Positions 25,087-35,130 are shown, numbered from the stretch's first letter. The stretch: 35,976 nt of DNA from an uncultured Pelagibacteraceae bacterium (GCA_902598485.1 CACKBU010000009.1:1-35976); one strand, 5' to 3'. Made by a program: numbers and translations. Notes: a model not told the origin generated them from the sequence alone.

Positions 25087-26526
25087 ATGAAAAACTTTTT
25101 TAGAAAAGTTGCTTTCGGTATTGGACCCAATGAACAAGTTCCTGCTGATCCTTTGAAGTGGGCTTTGGATCAAGTAAATGATGTGCCAGAATTGTCTTGG
25201 AAAGGTAAAATATATTCTGAAAAAGAATTAAGAAAACATTATAGAGATTATATTTATGGGGATAGAAAAGTTTTAAGAATAAAATATAAAGATAATAAAA
25301 CTTTATATAAAACTCATAAAAACCTTCTACGACATCAAACAGGTCAAAAATTTTGGGAGTCTTTAGAAATTTCAATAAGGCATAACGAGTGTATAAATAG
25401 TAAGCATCCAGTATTAGCAAAACTCTGGATGTTTTGGGGAAATTTTTTTGCGATTAGTGAAAAAGATTATTTAGCAAATTATTCTACTGGTCCTTATCAA
25501 AGAGAAATAATACGACCAAATTTAAATCAAAGTTTTGAAAAAATGGTTTATGATATAACGACTTCTTGGGCCATGATACATCATCTAGACAACAGTGAGA
25601 GTGCTGGACCAAAGAGTGTAACTGCTAGTGATGAGTGGAGGAGAAGAAAGAAAGAACCTGCAACAATAAATGAAAATCATGCTAGAGAACTGTTGGAACT
25701 GCATACAGTTTCACCACAAGCTGGATACACTCAAGATGATGTTATTCAATTAGCTTACATTATGACTGGTTGGCAACAGAGATGGAGTAAAAAAAATTTG
25801 GAGACAGGAAATGTGTGGTTTAATTCAGAGTATCACCAAAGAGGTAAAAAAATAGTTTTAGGAAAAGAATATAAGAAAGGAAAAAAATCTCTGGCTGTTG
25901 TAATTAAGGATTTAGTGAATCACCCTAACTGTAGAGATTTTGTAGCAGATAGGCTTTGTAGGTATTTAATTACTGATGAGCCAACCAAGGAAATGAAGCA
26001 ACCAATAATTGATGCCTTTAAGAAAACAGATGGCCACCTTCCTGCAATACATAAAGCAGCAATCACAGTAGCTTTTAATTACAATAAAAATTATAAAAAA
26101 TTTCAAACCCCAGAAAATTGGTTTATTCAAATTGCAAAAATTGCTGATTTAGAGTGGCCTCCTTCACCTGAAACTATGGCCTCTTATGAATTAGGAACAA
26201 AACCTACACGTAAACAAAGATTGCCAGAAAAGATTTTAGAAAGATTGGGGCATCCACCTTATAGACCTAAGCAACCTAATGGATGGTCAGATTATTCTGA
26301 TGACTGGTTGTCACCAGAATTACTGATTAGAAGATTAGTTTATGCAGACAGAAGCTATGCTTTTACTAAACCAAAAAATGATAACAAAGAATTTTATCAT
26401 AAAATTATTTCTAAAAATTTTGATGAACCTGAAAAAATTTTAGATTACGTGTTTAAAAATATGGTTCACAGAAAAAGTGAGAGAAATGTTCTATTATTTA
26501 ACCATCCGGAGTTTCTAAAAGCATGA
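25087..26526 (+). CDS. DUF1800 family protein
   Basis: This 479-residue protein is placed in DUF1800 by NENHARELLELHTVSP, YTQDDVIQLAYIMTGW, CRDFVADRLCRYLI and the KMVYDITTSWAMIHHLDN-type helix. The family is widely found next to a DUF1501 gene, as here; its biochemical role is not established. Family members are mostly predicted to be exported, yet this start (MKNFFRKVAFGIG) gives no clear signal peptide, and no better upstream start exists because the preceding gene ends two bases before. Its stop overlaps the DUF1501 start (ATGA). Confidence 0.88.
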   Translation: MKNFFRKVAFGIGPNEQVPADPLKWALDQVNDVPELSWKGKIYSEKELRKHYRDYIYGDRKVLRIKYKDNKTLYKTHKNLLRHQTGQKFWESLEISIRHNECINSKHPVLAKLWMFWGNFFAISEKDYLANYSTGPYQREIIRPNLNQSFEKMVYDITTSWAMIHHLDNSESAGPKSVTASDEWRRRKKEPATINENHARELLELHTVSPQAGYTQDDVIQLAYIMTGWQQRWSKKNLETGNVWFNSEYHQRGKKIVLGKEYKKGKKSLAVVIKDLVNHPNCRDFVADRLCRYLITDEPTKEMKQPIIDAFKKTDGHLPAIHKAAITVAFNYNKNYKKFQTPENWFIQIAKIADLEWPPSPETMASYELGTKPTRKQRLPEKILERLGHPPYRPKQPNGWSDYSDDWLSPELLIRRLVYADRSYAFTKPKNDNKEFYHKIISKNFDEPEKILDYVFKNMVHRKSERNVLLFNHPEFLKA

Positions 26527-27674
26527 AAATAAATAGAAGAGATTTTTTAAAAACCACAGCATTAACTTCAATGTATTTCGCAGGATTTGGTGTGCCTACT
26601 TTTGCAAAATCTAGTCATAAAAAAAATTTGGTAGTTATAATGTTACGAGGTGGAATGGATGGACTATGTGCTGTTCCAATTAGAGGAGATAAAAATTTTG
26701 AGAAACTTAGAAGTAAAATTAATCTTGATAGGACTTTAAAATTAACTGCAGATTTTGATTTGCATCCTGCACTCAAAACATTTAAGAGATTATGGGATGA
26801 AGATAATGGCGCTATAGTTCACGCAACTAATATTCCTTATACTGGAAGATCTCATTTTGATGGACAAAACTTGATGGAGACAGGGGGAAAAATTCCATAT
26901 CAAGTTAAAACAGGATGGTTAGGTAGGGGAATGAAGACTGCTGGTTTGACTGGCAAGGGTTTAGCTTTAGCTTTACCAATGCCCTTATTGATAAGAGGTG
27001 TGCCCATGAATAATAATTATTTTCCTGTTGGTGATAGGCTTCCAAGTAATGATACACTCAAACTTATTAATCAGGCCTATAAAGAGCATAATGAAAAAAT
27101 GTTAGGGGAAAATCTTAACACTATTATGACTAGAGAACTTAGAAATACAGCGAGCGACGACAGCTGGGTACTTGCAAGTAATGCAGGCCAACAACTTTCA
27201 AAAAATAACGGACCAAGAGTAGCTGTTTTTGAAGTAGATGGATTCGACACACATGCTGCACAAGGTGCAACAGATGGTGCTCACGCTGATTGTCTTTCAG
27301 ATTATGATAGAATAGTAAGTGGTATTAAACAAGCAATGTCAAAAGAGTCGTTTGATAATACTTTAATAGTTACACTAACCGAATTCGGAAGAACAATTAA
27401 ACAAAATAGCAGTAATGGGACTGAGCATGGATATGGTTCAGCTATATTTTTAGCTGGTGGATTGGTTAAAAAAGCACAAGTCCACACCGATTGGCCTGGT
27501 TTAAAGAAAAAAGAATTATTTGAAGGAAGAGATTTAAATTCTACAATAGACTCAAGAGCAATTTATGCTTCTGCAATGTCTACAGTCTTTGATGTAGATT
27601 TCAAAAAAATCACTAAAGAAGTTTTCTGGGGTGAAAATTTGCAAAATTTATCTGATAAACTTTTTAAAATTTAA
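26523..27674 (+). CDS. DUF1501 family protein with Tat signal
   Basis: This 383-residue protein has a twin-arginine signal (NRRDFLKTTAL, residues 4-14), then FAGFGVPTFAKS, and so should be exported folded. The mature part has LVVIMLRGGMDGLCAVPIRGD, FEVDGFDTHAAQG, VTLTEFGRTIKQN and TEHGYGSAIFLAGG, the DUF1501 landmarks, which are related to the alkaline phosphatase/sulfatase fold (metal-site-like D, H and the EFGR motif). It overlaps DUF1800 by four bases, so the two are translationally coupled. An extracytoplasmic hydrolase or assembly function is possible but unproved. Confidence 0.9.
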   Translation: MKINRRDFLKTTALTSMYFAGFGVPTFAKSSHKKNLVVIMLRGGMDGLCAVPIRGDKNFEKLRSKINLDRTLKLTADFDLHPALKTFKRLWDEDNGAIVHATNIPYTGRSHFDGQNLMETGGKIPYQVKTGWLGRGMKTAGLTGKGLALALPMPLLIRGVPMNNNYFPVGDRLPSNDTLKLINQAYKEHNEKMLGENLNTIMTRELRNTASDDSWVLASNAGQQLSKNNGPRVAVFEVDGFDTHAAQGATDGAHADCLSDYDRIVSGIKQAMSKESFDNTLIVTLTEFGRTIKQNSSNGTEHGYGSAIFLAGGLVKKAQVHTDWPGLKKKELFEGRDLNSTIDSRAIYASAMSTVFDVDFKKITKEVFWGENLQNLSDKLFKI

Positions 27675-27688
27675 ATAAGATCAATCAT

Positions 27689-28699
27689 ATGAAAAAAATT
27701 TTATCACTATTTATTATAATTTTAATTTTCGTTCCATCAATCTCATATGCAAACAAATGGCATATAAAAATGAAGAAGCAAGAGAAGAAAGATTTTGCTC
27801 ATTATGTGCTTAAAGCACAGTCAGATAATAAGATGGTATTTAACCTTCGAAATATCAAAAATTCTAACATCTATAAATTTTTTGATAAGTTTGAGGATCG
27901 TATGGGGGTTACTGAAAAAGGAGTTGAGTTTAATTTAAAATATTCGTTTGAAGGTCATAAACAAGATTGGTCTAGGTGGGGAAAACCTGGCCATGCACAA
28001 AGATTCCAGATAATGGAACCTTATAAGGAAACTACAAAAAAAAATAAAACAAAATGGTACAGGGTAGGTTATTTTTTCCCTGCAGACGTAAAGATTGAAA
28101 AGCATACAATATCTTTATTTGATTTTAAAAAATTATATGGCAAAGGTGAAAAAACTCACGATGCAGCACTCAATATAATTAATAATAGATTTAATTGGGT
28201 ATTTAATTCACCAAATTATACCTCACATAAAAATGAGACAGGAGAGGAATATTTATACTTCGATACTTATTTTGTTAATCTTGATGATTATTTTTCTCCA
28301 TTAAAAGGTAAATGGGTAAATGTTTTAGTAAACGCAAAGTGGGCAGAAGATGGATTTTTACATTTGTGGATAGATGGAAAACTCAGATCAAGCTATTATG
28401 GTGATACTTTAGGCGGTGCTTCAAGTGTTAGATTTAAATTTGGACCTTATAGACACCATATGAATCAAGCAACTGATACTGGTGTTAAAATACCTGATGT
28501 AAAAATTAAATATTCTAATGTTGGTAAAGCCGATAATTGTGATGATTTATGGAGTGGCTGTTCAGAAATTGTAAGTCAATTAAATGGAGAAACCCAGCTT
28601 AATGGAGTAAGCATGATTGCATTTTGTAAAACAGCTCCTCAATCAGATGGATCATCTTGTAAGAATTTGGGTTATCCTAACAACCCTAAGCCTTTTTAA
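27689..28699 (+). CDS. Secreted polysaccharide-lyase-like protein (jelly-roll, PF14099-like)
   Basis: This 336-residue protein has a Sec signal (residues 1-21, ending SYA). The body shows features of the heparinase/alginate-lyase-like concanavalin fold: YRVGYFFPADVKIEK, LNIINNRFNWVF, KGKWVNVLVNAKWAEDG, LHLWIDGKLRSSYYGD and VRFKFGPYRHHM. The last 60 residues hold five cysteines (two at CDDLWSGC). It follows the DUF1501 gene by 14 nt, at the end of the glycosyltransferase cassette. A periplasmic or extracellular glycan-binding or -cleaving role is inference; catalytic residues cannot be assigned by eye. Confidence 0.65.
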   Translation: MKKILSLFIIILIFVPSISYANKWHIKMKKQEKKDFAHYVLKAQSDNKMVFNLRNIKNSNIYKFFDKFEDRMGVTEKGVEFNLKYSFEGHKQDWSRWGKPGHAQRFQIMEPYKETTKKNKTKWYRVGYFFPADVKIEKHTISLFDFKKLYGKGEKTHDAALNIINNRFNWVFNSPNYTSHKNETGEEYLYFDTYFVNLDDYFSPLKGKWVNVLVNAKWAEDGFLHLWIDGKLRSSYYGDTLGGASSVRFKFGPYRHHMNQATDTGVKIPDVKIKYSNVGKADNCDDLWSGCSEIVSQLNGETQLNGVSMIAFCKTAPQSDGSSCKNLGYPNNPKPF

Positions 28700-28700
28700 T

Positions 28701-28922
28701 TTAGCAACAGCTACAGCTTTTCTTACTAGCCTTTTGTTGATCGTCAGCTTTTCTAGTTTCTAATTCTTTTTGCTCTTCCTCAAGAACTTTTTGTTTCTTT
28801 GAAATCTTGTCTTCAAAATAATCATAAAGAGAAGCAAATCCTAATTTAGAGGCTCTTTTTTCCTCATAATTTTTTCGCCCTTTAAGGTTTTCAATTATTT
28901 TGACTATTTCTTGGTTTTGCAT
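28701..28922 (-). CDS. Small charged protein with a C-terminal CSCC motif, unknown function
   Basis: This is a 73-residue soluble protein. The N-terminal half (KIIENLKGRKNYEEKRASKLGFASLYDYFEDK) is helical, followed by a glutamate/lysine-rich coiled-coil-like stretch (40-62), then a tail ending KKSCSCC. Three cysteines at the very C-terminus suggest metal binding or a thiol role. It is convergent with the lyase-like gene (gap of one base) and divergent from ureD. No family is recognised; the closely packed position and normal codon use support a real gene. Confidence 0.55.
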   Translation of the reverse strand: MQNQEIVKIIENLKGRKNYEEKRASKLGFASLYDYFEDKISKKQKVLEEEQKELETRKADDQQKASKKSCSCC

Positions 28923-29008
28923 TTTCTCTTTTTATTTAAAAAGGCAAATAATTCAAGCTGTAAAAATTGGTAAATTATAAACAGGTTTTTTTATGTTAAG
29001 ATAACGTG

Positions 29009-29818
29009 ATGAATACAAGTCAAAAAAAACTAGAAAAATCTAAAGGCAGATTAGAAATAAAAATAAAAGATCAAAATTTAGAAAAACTTTATCAACAAGG
29101 ATCTTCAAAAGCTTTGATGCCAGATTTTCATGAAAATTTAAAACAATTAATGCTTATTAATACTGCTGGTGGAATTACTAGTGGAGATGAATATGACTTC
29201 AAATTTGAAATTGATAGTTCAAACCTTTGTATTTCAAATCAAGCAGCAGAAAAAATTTATAGTGGTTTTGGTAATCCTGCCAATTTAGAAATTAATGTAA
29301 ATTTGTTAAATAATTCAAATTTATTTTGGCTACCTAAAGAGTTAATTTTATTTAATAATTGTAACTTAAAAAGAAAAATTAATTTTAATTTATCTAAAGA
29401 TTCAAATTTACTTCTTTGTGAAAATATTATTTTTGGACGAACCTCTATGAAGGAGGAGTTTGAAAAGGGATATTTTTCAGATTTTTGGAATATTAATATT
29501 GATAAAAAGTTAATTCATACAGAAGCTATAAATACAGGTTTATTTGAGAAAAAATATTTGAATAGTTTTTCGACATTAAATAAAAATTCTGCAGTTACGA
29601 CAATTATTATTGTAGGAAATAAGTTTTTGAATAATGTTAATAATCTATCTGAAACTTTAACCAACAATGAAAATACAACTTCAAATTATTCTCAATGGGA
29701 TAATAAATTGATCCTAAGACTTTTATCTAAAGATAGTTATCATCTTAAATTTGCAATTGATAAAATTTTGTCTTATTTTTTTGAAGATTCAAAGATACCA
29801 AAAGTATGGAATATATAA
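29009..29818 (+). CDS. ureD: Urease accessory protein UreD
   Basis: UreD (UreH) is the scaffold that binds apo-urease and, with UreF and UreG, delivers nickel. At about 269 residues it has family features: KALMPDFHENLKQLMLINTAGGITSGDEY, AAEKIYSG, WLPKELILFNN, and GRTSMKEEF. I choose ATG at 29009 (MNTSQKK); a GTG at 29006 directly before it is an alternative. It is the first gene of ureDABCEFG; ureA starts immediately at its stop. The divergent 86-nt gap to the CSCC gene should hold the promoter, but I see no convincing elements there. Confidence 0.92.
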   Translation: MNTSQKKLEKSKGRLEIKIKDQNLEKLYQQGSSKALMPDFHENLKQLMLINTAGGITSGDEYDFKFEIDSSNLCISNQAAEKIYSGFGNPANLEINVNLLNNSNLFWLPKELILFNNCNLKRKINFNLSKDSNLLLCENIIFGRTSMKEEFEKGYFSDFWNINIDKKLIHTEAINTGLFEKKYLNSFSTLNKNSAVTTIIIVGNKFLNNVNNLSETLTNNENTTSNYSQWDNKLILRLLSKDSYHLKFAIDKILSYFFEDSKIPKVWNI

Positions 29819-30121
29819 ATGAAACTTACTCCTAGAGAAAAAGATAAACTTTTAATAAGCCTTGCAGCGATTGTCGCTAAAAATAGATTATCAAAAGGTA
29901 TAAAATTGAATTATCCAGAGGCTATCGCTTTAATAACAGATTTTGTAGTAGAGGGAGCTAGAGAGGGAAAAAGTGTTGCAGAATTAATGGAAGCAGGAGC
30001 TCACGTTATTAAAAAAAAAGATTGTATGGACGGTATTCCAGATATGGTCAAGGAAGTTCAAGTAGAAGCTACTTTTCCAGATGGAACTAAATTAGTAACT
30101 GTGCACAAACCTATAAGGTAA
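29819..30121 (+). CDS. ureA: Urease gamma subunit
   Basis: This is the smallest structural subunit of urease (100 residues). It starts [12 protein letters not shown] and contains [21 protein letters not shown] and [23 protein letters not shown], diagnostic of the family. It is unfused, as in most proteobacteria, and forms the UreABC trimer core. Placed directly after ureD and 8 nt before ureB. Confidence 0.97.
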   Translation: MKLTPREKDKLLISLAAIVAKNRLSKGIKLNYPEAIALITDFVVEGAREGKSVAELMEAGAHVIKKKDCMDGIPDMVKEVQVEATFPDGTKLVTVHKPIR

Positions 30122-30129
30122 TAATTATT

Positions 30130-30435
30130 ATGAAGCCAGGTGAAGTAATTACAAAAAAAGAGGAAATTAACCTAAATAAAGACTCCAAAATTACTAAAAT
30201 TAAAATTTCTAATTCCGGAGATAGACCTGTGCAAGTTGGAAGCCATTATCATTTTTTTGAAACTAACGAGCATTTAGTTTTTGATCGAAAATTAGCATAT
30301 GGAAAGAGATTAAATATACCTTCTGGGACTGCTGTAAGATTTGAGCCAGGTCAATCTAAAGATGTTGAGCTAATAGAAATAAATGGATTAAAAAAAATAT
30401 ATGGTTTCAATCAGAAAGTTATGGGCAATTTATAA
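30130..30435 (+). CDS. ureB: Urease beta subunit
   Basis: This is the beta subunit (101 residues). MKPGEVI, then [51 protein letters not shown] and the [10 protein letters not shown] end are the family landmarks. Its stop shares a base with the ureC start (TAATG), so translation is coupled. Confidence 0.97.
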   Translation: MKPGEVITKKEEINLNKDSKITKIKISNSGDRPVQVGSHYHFFETNEHLVFDRKLAYGKRLNIPSGTAVRFEPGQSKDVELIEINGLKKIYGFNQKVMGNL

Positions 30436-32141
30436 TGGCTAAAATTTCTAGAGCTGCTTATGCAGATATGTATGGGCCTACAACAGGAGATCAAGTAAGG
30501 CTCGCAGATACTGAACTATTTATTGAGGTTGAAAACGATCTAACCATTTATGGTGAAGAAGTAAAGTTTGGTGGTGGAAAAGTAATAAGAGATGGTATGG
30601 GCCAATCTCAAATCAGTAGAGAAAAAGGAGCAGCTGATACAGTTATTACCAATGCTTTAATAGTTGATGTAAATGGAATTTATAAAGCTGATGTAGGTTT
30701 AAAGGATGGAAAAATATTTGAAATTGGTAAAGCTGGTAATCCAGATACTCAATCTAAAGTAAATATAATTATTGGTCCAGGAACAGAAATAATTGCTGGT
30801 GAAGGAAAAATTTTAACAGCAGGGGGTTTTGATAGTCACATTCATTATATATGTCCCCAACAAATTGATGATGCATTGCACTCAGGCATTACAACTATGC
30901 TTGGAGGAGGAACTGGACCGGCTCATGGAACACTTGCAACAACGTGTACACCCGGACCATGGCACATACAGAGAATGATTCAATCTGCTGATGGTTTTTC
31001 TATGAATTTAGCTTTTGCAGGAAAAGGAAACTCTTCATTACCAGAGGGACTTGAGGAACAAATTCTAGCAGGAGCTTCAGCTTTAAAATTACATGAGGAT
31101 TGGGGAACCACTCCTGGAGCAATTGATAATTGTTTAAATATTGCTGATAAAAATGATGTTCAAGTAATGATTCATACAGACACTTTAAATGAAAGTGGGT
31201 TTGTAGAAAATACTATCAAAGCAATTAACAAACGAACTATACATGCTTTTCATACAGAGGGTGCTGGTGGCGGACACGCGCCAGATATAATCAAAGTTTG
31301 TGGAGAAGAGTATGTTATTCCTTCTTCAACAAATCCAACCAGACCATATACCATCAATACGATAGAGGAACATTTGGATATGCTAATGGTGTGTCATCAT
31401 CTCGATAAATCTATTCCTGAGGATGTAGCATTTGCTGAAAGTAGAATAAGAAGAGAAACAATCGCAGCAGAAGATATTCTTCATGATATGGGTGCCTTTT
31501 CAATTATTGCATCAGATAGTCAGGCAATGGGTAGAGTTGGAGAAGTTATAATTAGAACTTGGCAAACTGCACACAAAATGAAAGTTCAAAGGGGGAGTTT
31601 ACCAGAGGAAAAAGGAGACAATGATAACTTTAGAGTTAAAAGATATTTAGCAAAATACACAATTAATCCGGCAATTGCTCATGGAATTTCAAAACATATT
31701 GGTAGTATTGAAAAAAATAAACGTGCAGATTTAGTTTTATGGGATCCAGCATTCTTTGGTGCAAAGCCAGAAATGATATTGATAGGAGGTAGTATAGCTT
31801 GTGCTCAAATGGGAGACCCAAACGCATCAATTCCAACCCCTCAACCAGTATACACTAGACCAATGTTTTCATCATTTGGAACTTCTTTAGAGAAATCTTC
31901 AGTAATTTTCACAAGCAAACTATCTCTTGAAAAGAATTCTTTAAAAGATGCAAGTATTAGAAAAGACTTATTACCTGTAGAAAATACAAGAGTTATTTCT
32001 AAAAAAGATATGATTTTAAATAACAAGTGTCCAAAGATTGAGGTTAATCCCGAGACTTATGAAGTAAAAGCTGATGGTGAAATTATTACCTGTGAACCAG
32101 CCAAAGAACTTCCTTTGGCACAAAGATATTTTATGTTTTAG
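30435..32141 (+). CDS. ureC: Urease alpha (catalytic) subunit
   Basis: This nickel enzyme hydrolyses urea to ammonia and carbamate. Its 568 residues are family length. All active-site residues are visible: nickel ligands H135 and H137 in [12 protein letters not shown], the bridging carbamylated lysine K218 in [10 protein letters not shown]247 and H273 (IHTDT; FHTEG), D361 in [12 protein letters not shown], and the flap C320 and catalytic H321 in [11 protein letters not shown]. The enzyme is therefore expected to be active. It starts at the ureB stop and is followed by ureE after 3 nt. Urea would provide nitrogen in the nutrient-poor surface ocean. Confidence 0.98.
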   Translation: MAKISRAAYADMYGPTTGDQVRLADTELFIEVENDLTIYGEEVKFGGGKVIRDGMGQSQISREKGAADTVITNALIVDVNGIYKADVGLKDGKIFEIGKAGNPDTQSKVNIIIGPGTEIIAGEGKILTAGGFDSHIHYICPQQIDDALHSGITTMLGGGTGPAHGTLATTCTPGPWHIQRMIQSADGFSMNLAFAGKGNSSLPEGLEEQILAGASALKLHEDWGTTPGAIDNCLNIADKNDVQVMIHTDTLNESGFVENTIKAINKRTIHAFHTEGAGGGHAPDIIKVCGEEYVIPSSTNPTRPYTINTIEEHLDMLMVCHHLDKSIPEDVAFAESRIRRETIAAEDILHDMGAFSIIASDSQAMGRVGEVIIRTWQTAHKMKVQRGSLPEEKGDNDNFRVKRYLAKYTINPAIAHGISKHIGSIEKNKRADLVLWDPAFFGAKPEMILIGGSIACAQMGDPNASIPTPQPVYTRPMFSSFGTSLEKSSVIFTSKLSLEKNSLKDASIRKDLLPVENTRVISKKDMILNNKCPKIEVNPETYEVKADGEIITCEPAKELPLAQRYFMF

Positions 32142-32144
32142 TTT

Positions 32145-32588
32145 ATGGATAATTGTTTTTTAATAATTAATAAAATAGCCAAAAATAAAGCAAAAGATCA
32201 CATATCTTTAACTTATGATGAGAGATTTTTAAGAAGAAAAAAACTTGTTTCAGATAATGGTTTTGAATTTTTAGTAAATTTACCAGAGACAAAATCACTT
32301 TCAGAAAATCAAGCGTTTAGGCTTCAAAGTGGAAACTTGATTTTAATAAAAAACAAAAAAGAAAGTTTACTTGAAATAAAAGGTAAAAATTTAATGCAAC
32401 TTATATGGCATATTGGAAATAGACATATGCCTTGCCAAATTGAAAAAGATAGAATTTTTATTCAGTATGATGAAGTAATAAAAAAAATGATATTAAAATT
32501 AGGAGGAAAGGTTAAGAAAGTTTTAAGACCTTTTAAACCAGAGGGAGGAGCATATGGAATTGGTAGAACCCATAGCCATAGACACTAA
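32145..32588 (+). CDS. ureE: Urease accessory metallochaperone UreE
   Basis: UreE carries nickel to the activation complex. At 147 residues it shows LTYDERFLRRKKLVSDNG (N-terminal peptide-binding domain), LIWHIGNRHMPCQIEKDRIFI with the nickel-binding histidine of GNRH, and [18 protein letters not shown] at the C-terminus. The tail has only three histidines (HSHRH) rather than the long His-rich tail of Klebsiella. The 3' 35 bases overlap the start of ureF. Confidence 0.93.
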   Translation: MDNCFLIINKIAKNKAKDHISLTYDERFLRRKKLVSDNGFEFLVNLPETKSLSENQAFRLQSGNLILIKNKKESLLEIKGKNLMQLIWHIGNRHMPCQIEKDRIFIQYDEVIKKMILKLGGKVKKVLRPFKPEGGAYGIGRTHSHRH

Positions 32589-33234
32589 AATAAAAGGTAA
32601 AAAAGATTTAAAAGAATCTTTACAAATTCTTCAAACTTGGTTTTCACCATCATTCCCTGTTGGAAGTTTTTCATATTCTCATGGTTTAGAGGCAATGATT
32701 AATGATAATTTTATTAAGTCAAAAGAAGATATTCTGGATTATCTAAAATGTATCTTAAAATATGGCACTGGTAAAAATGATATAATTTTAATGAAATATA
32801 CCTATCAAGGGGAAGAATTAAATGAGCTTGCTCTATCACTTTGTCCAAGCAAAGAAAGAAAAATTGAGTCTATTGAAATGGGTAATTCATTTAGAAAAGT
32901 TTTAGCTGATAGTTGGGATTTTAAAATTCTTGAAAATACTGCCTATCCAATTGCAGTTGCTAAAGCAGCTAAACATTTTGATATACCACTTAACTTAACA
33001 ATAGTATCTTATCTACAATCCTTTGTATCAAATCTAATAAATGTTTGTATTAAACATATACCAATTGGGCAAAAAATTGGACAGGACTGTATAATTAAAA
33101 CTTACGAATTAATAAGAGAAATAGAAAAAGAAAGTCAAAATTTAAATTTAGAAGACTTAGGTGGAATTTGTTTTAATAGTGATATCTATAGTATCAAGCA
33201 TGAAAATTTGAAAACACGAATTTATAAGACATGA
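32554..33234 (+). CDS. ureF: Urease accessory protein UreF
   Basis: UreF acts with UreD and UreG to activate urease, regulating the UreG GTPase. Its 226 residues include [24 protein letters not shown], the family signature, and later [21 protein letters not shown]. The start at ATG 32554 lies inside the ureE 3' end, with GGAGGAG-like bases just upstream that also encode the conserved UreE PEGGAY. No other ATG lies before the signature, so a later near-cognate start (for example TTG 32560) is the only alternative. The stop overlaps ureG by four bases. Confidence 0.92.
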   Translation: MELVEPIAIDTKIKGKKDLKESLQILQTWFSPSFPVGSFSYSHGLEAMINDNFIKSKEDILDYLKCILKYGTGKNDIILMKYTYQGEELNELALSLCPSKERKIESIEMGNSFRKVLADSWDFKILENTAYPIAVAKAAKHFDIPLNLTIVSYLQSFVSNLINVCIKHIPIGQKIGQDCIIKTYELIREIEKESQNLNLEDLGGICFNSDIYSIKHENLKTRIYKT

Positions 33235-33842
33235 AAAATATAAATGGACCATTAAAAGTTGGAATAGGTGGACCTGTTGGTGCAGGGAAGACAAGTTTAA
33301 CAGCTGAATTGTGTAAATTTTTATCAAAGAAAATTTCTATGGCTGTAATATCAAACGATATTTATACAAAAGAAGATGCAGAATTTTTAATGAAAGCTCA
33401 AGCTTTACCTCTTGAAAGAATAAAAGGAGTTGAAACAGGAGGATGTCCACATACAGCAATTCGTGAAGATGCCTCAATTAATATGCTTGCTGTAGAAAAT
33501 ATGAAAAAAAAATTTCCTGATCTTGATTTGATTTTAATCGAGTCTGGTGGGGATAATTTAGCAGCAACTTTCAGTCCTGAATTAGTTGATCTATCTATTT
33601 ATGTTATTGACGTTGGTATGGGTGGAGATATCCCTAGAAAAGGTGGCCCTGCCATTCAAAAATCAGACTTATTAATTATTAACAAGACAGATCTAGCTCC
33701 TCATGTAGAAGTTAATCTTGAAACCATGAAAGAAGATGTAAAAAAGGCCCGAAATGGCTTGCCTTATGTTTTTTGCCAGATGAAAAAGCAAATTGGTGTT
33801 GAAGATGTTGCTAAATTTTTATACTCATCAGGCGGACTATAG
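33231..33842 (+). CDS. ureG: Urease accessory GTPase UreG
   Basis: UreG is a SIMIBI GTPase (203 residues) that drives nickel insertion. The P-loop is [11 protein letters not shown] (13-23). Other motifs: [14 protein letters not shown], the nickel-binding CPH in [49 protein letters not shown] and the guanine-specificity NKTDLAPHV. It overlaps ureF by four bases and ends the operon; the convergent umuC stop is 10 nt further. Confidence 0.97.
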   Translation: MKNINGPLKVGIGGPVGAGKTSLTAELCKFLSKKISMAVISNDIYTKEDAEFLMKAQALPLERIKGVETGGCPHTAIREDASINMLAVENMKKKFPDLDLILIESGGDNLAATFSPELVDLSIYVIDVGMGGDIPRKGGPAIQKSDLLIINKTDLAPHVEVNLETMKEDVKKARNGLPYVFCQMKKQIGVEDVAKFLYSSGGL

Positions 33843-33852
33843 AGTTTTTGAT

Positions 33853-35130
33853 TTAAGCCCTAATCGTTGGTAAACAATAAAAATCAGCTGTATCAATTTT
33901 AGAAGAATATTGTCTTCGCATATTCCATTTTTTATGAACGCCCGCACTTGCAACGCTTAAAGTAGATCTTCCATATCGATGATTAGTGTTATCAATTGAT
34001 CGCATTAAGCTATTTATTTTTTCATCCTTTTCAGAAGTAAATAAATTTGTTTTATCACTTGCATTCGATAATCCTGTTAGCATCACACCTGCTTTTTGAT
34101 AACGGTAACCGTTTTTAAAAATACTCTCAAGTATTGAAACTGCAGTCTTAACTGTTTCAATACTGTTGTTTGTTGCAATTGGAAAATCAACTGTCTTTGC
34201 GTTTGAATAATATCCAAAGTTTCTTTGGAAAGGACTAGTTCTAACAAACACTGTAATTGCTTTTGCAACTAAAAACTCTGATCTAATCTTTTCAGATGCA
34301 TTTAAACAATAATTAGCAACTGCTTCTTTTAACTCTTGAAACGTTTCAATTCTTTTTCCAAATGACCTTGAAACAACACAGCTCTTTCTTTTGGTGGTAG
34401 TTGTCTCCAAACCTATACAAGAAACTCCTCTCAGCTCCATTGCAGTTCTCGAACTTAGAACATTTGAAGATTTTTTGATCCAAGTGTTGGATTTGTTTTT
34501 TAATTGTTTAGCATTATAAATTCCATGCTTTTGATAAAACTTTGTTAGTTGTCTTCCAACACCCCAGACATCATTAATTTCAACTTTTTCTAAAATAGGA
34601 TCTAAGTTTTCAATTCCAATTAAGCTTGTTACCCCTGATTGTTTTTTCTTTGCAATGTGATTTGCAACTTTACTTAAAGTTTTTGTATTAGCTATTCCAA
34701 TACTTGTTGGAATACCTGTCCATTGTAAAACTGTTTCTCTAATTTCTTTTCCAACTTTCTCTACTTCAGTGTCAGGAAAGTTTGATAAATCTAAAAATGC
34801 TTCATCAATTGAATAAACTTCTATTTCTGAATTAAATCTTTTAAGAGTTCGCATCACCCTCCTCGATAAATCTCCATATAAAGAATAGTTCGATGAGAAA
34901 ACTTCAACTTTATTTTTAAGAATAATATCTTTTGCTTTAAAGTAAGGCTCACCCATTTTAATCCCTAAAGCTTTTGCTTCATTTGATCTTGAAATAATAC
35001 AACCATCATTGTTAGATAAAACAACAACAGGTTTTCTTCTTATTTTTGGATTAAATAATCTTTCACACGAAACATAAAAAGAATTACAATCAATTAATGC
35101 TATTTTTTTAGTACGTTGAATGGATAACAT
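33853..35130 (-). CDS. umuC: DNA polymerase V catalytic subunit UmuC
   Basis: This Y-family translesion polymerase (425 residues) is normal length for UmuC. Catalytic acids are in [17 protein letters not shown] and [32 protein letters not shown] is the fingers/nucleotide-binding segment; [41 protein letters not shown] (helix-hairpin-helix thumb) and [15 protein letters not shown] are also present. I place the start at ATG 35130, which overlaps the 3' end of umuD by about 23 bases; an upstream TTG at 35139 is less likely. It forms the umuDC operon and allows mutagenic bypass of UV lesions, which fits a surface-ocean lifestyle. Confidence 0.94.
   Translation of the reverse strand: MLSIQRTKKIALIDCNSFYVSCERLFNPKIRRKPVVVLSNNDGCIISRSNEAKALGIKMGEPYFKAKDIILKNKVEVFSSNYSLYGDLSRRVMRTLKRFNSEIEVYSIDEAFLDLSNFPDTEVEKVGKEIRETVLQWTGIPTSIGIANTKTLSKVANHIAKKKQSGVTSLIGIENLDPILEKVEINDVWGVGRQLTKFYQKHGIYNAKQLKNKSNTWIKKSSNVLSSRTAMELRGVSCIGLETTTTKRKSCVVSRSFGKRIETFQELKEAVANYCLNASEKIRSEFLVAKAITVFVRTSPFQRNFGYYSNAKTVDFPIATNNSIETVKTAVSILESIFKNGYRYQKAGVMLTGLSNASDKTNLFTSEKDEKINSLMRSIDNTNHRYGRSTLSVASAGVHKKWNMRRQYSSKIDTADFYCLPTIRA

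Noticed and set aside
28923..29008. NtrC or sigma-54 type promoter before ureD
   Set aside because: No GG-N10-GC type element or clear dyad is visible; only AT-rich sequence.
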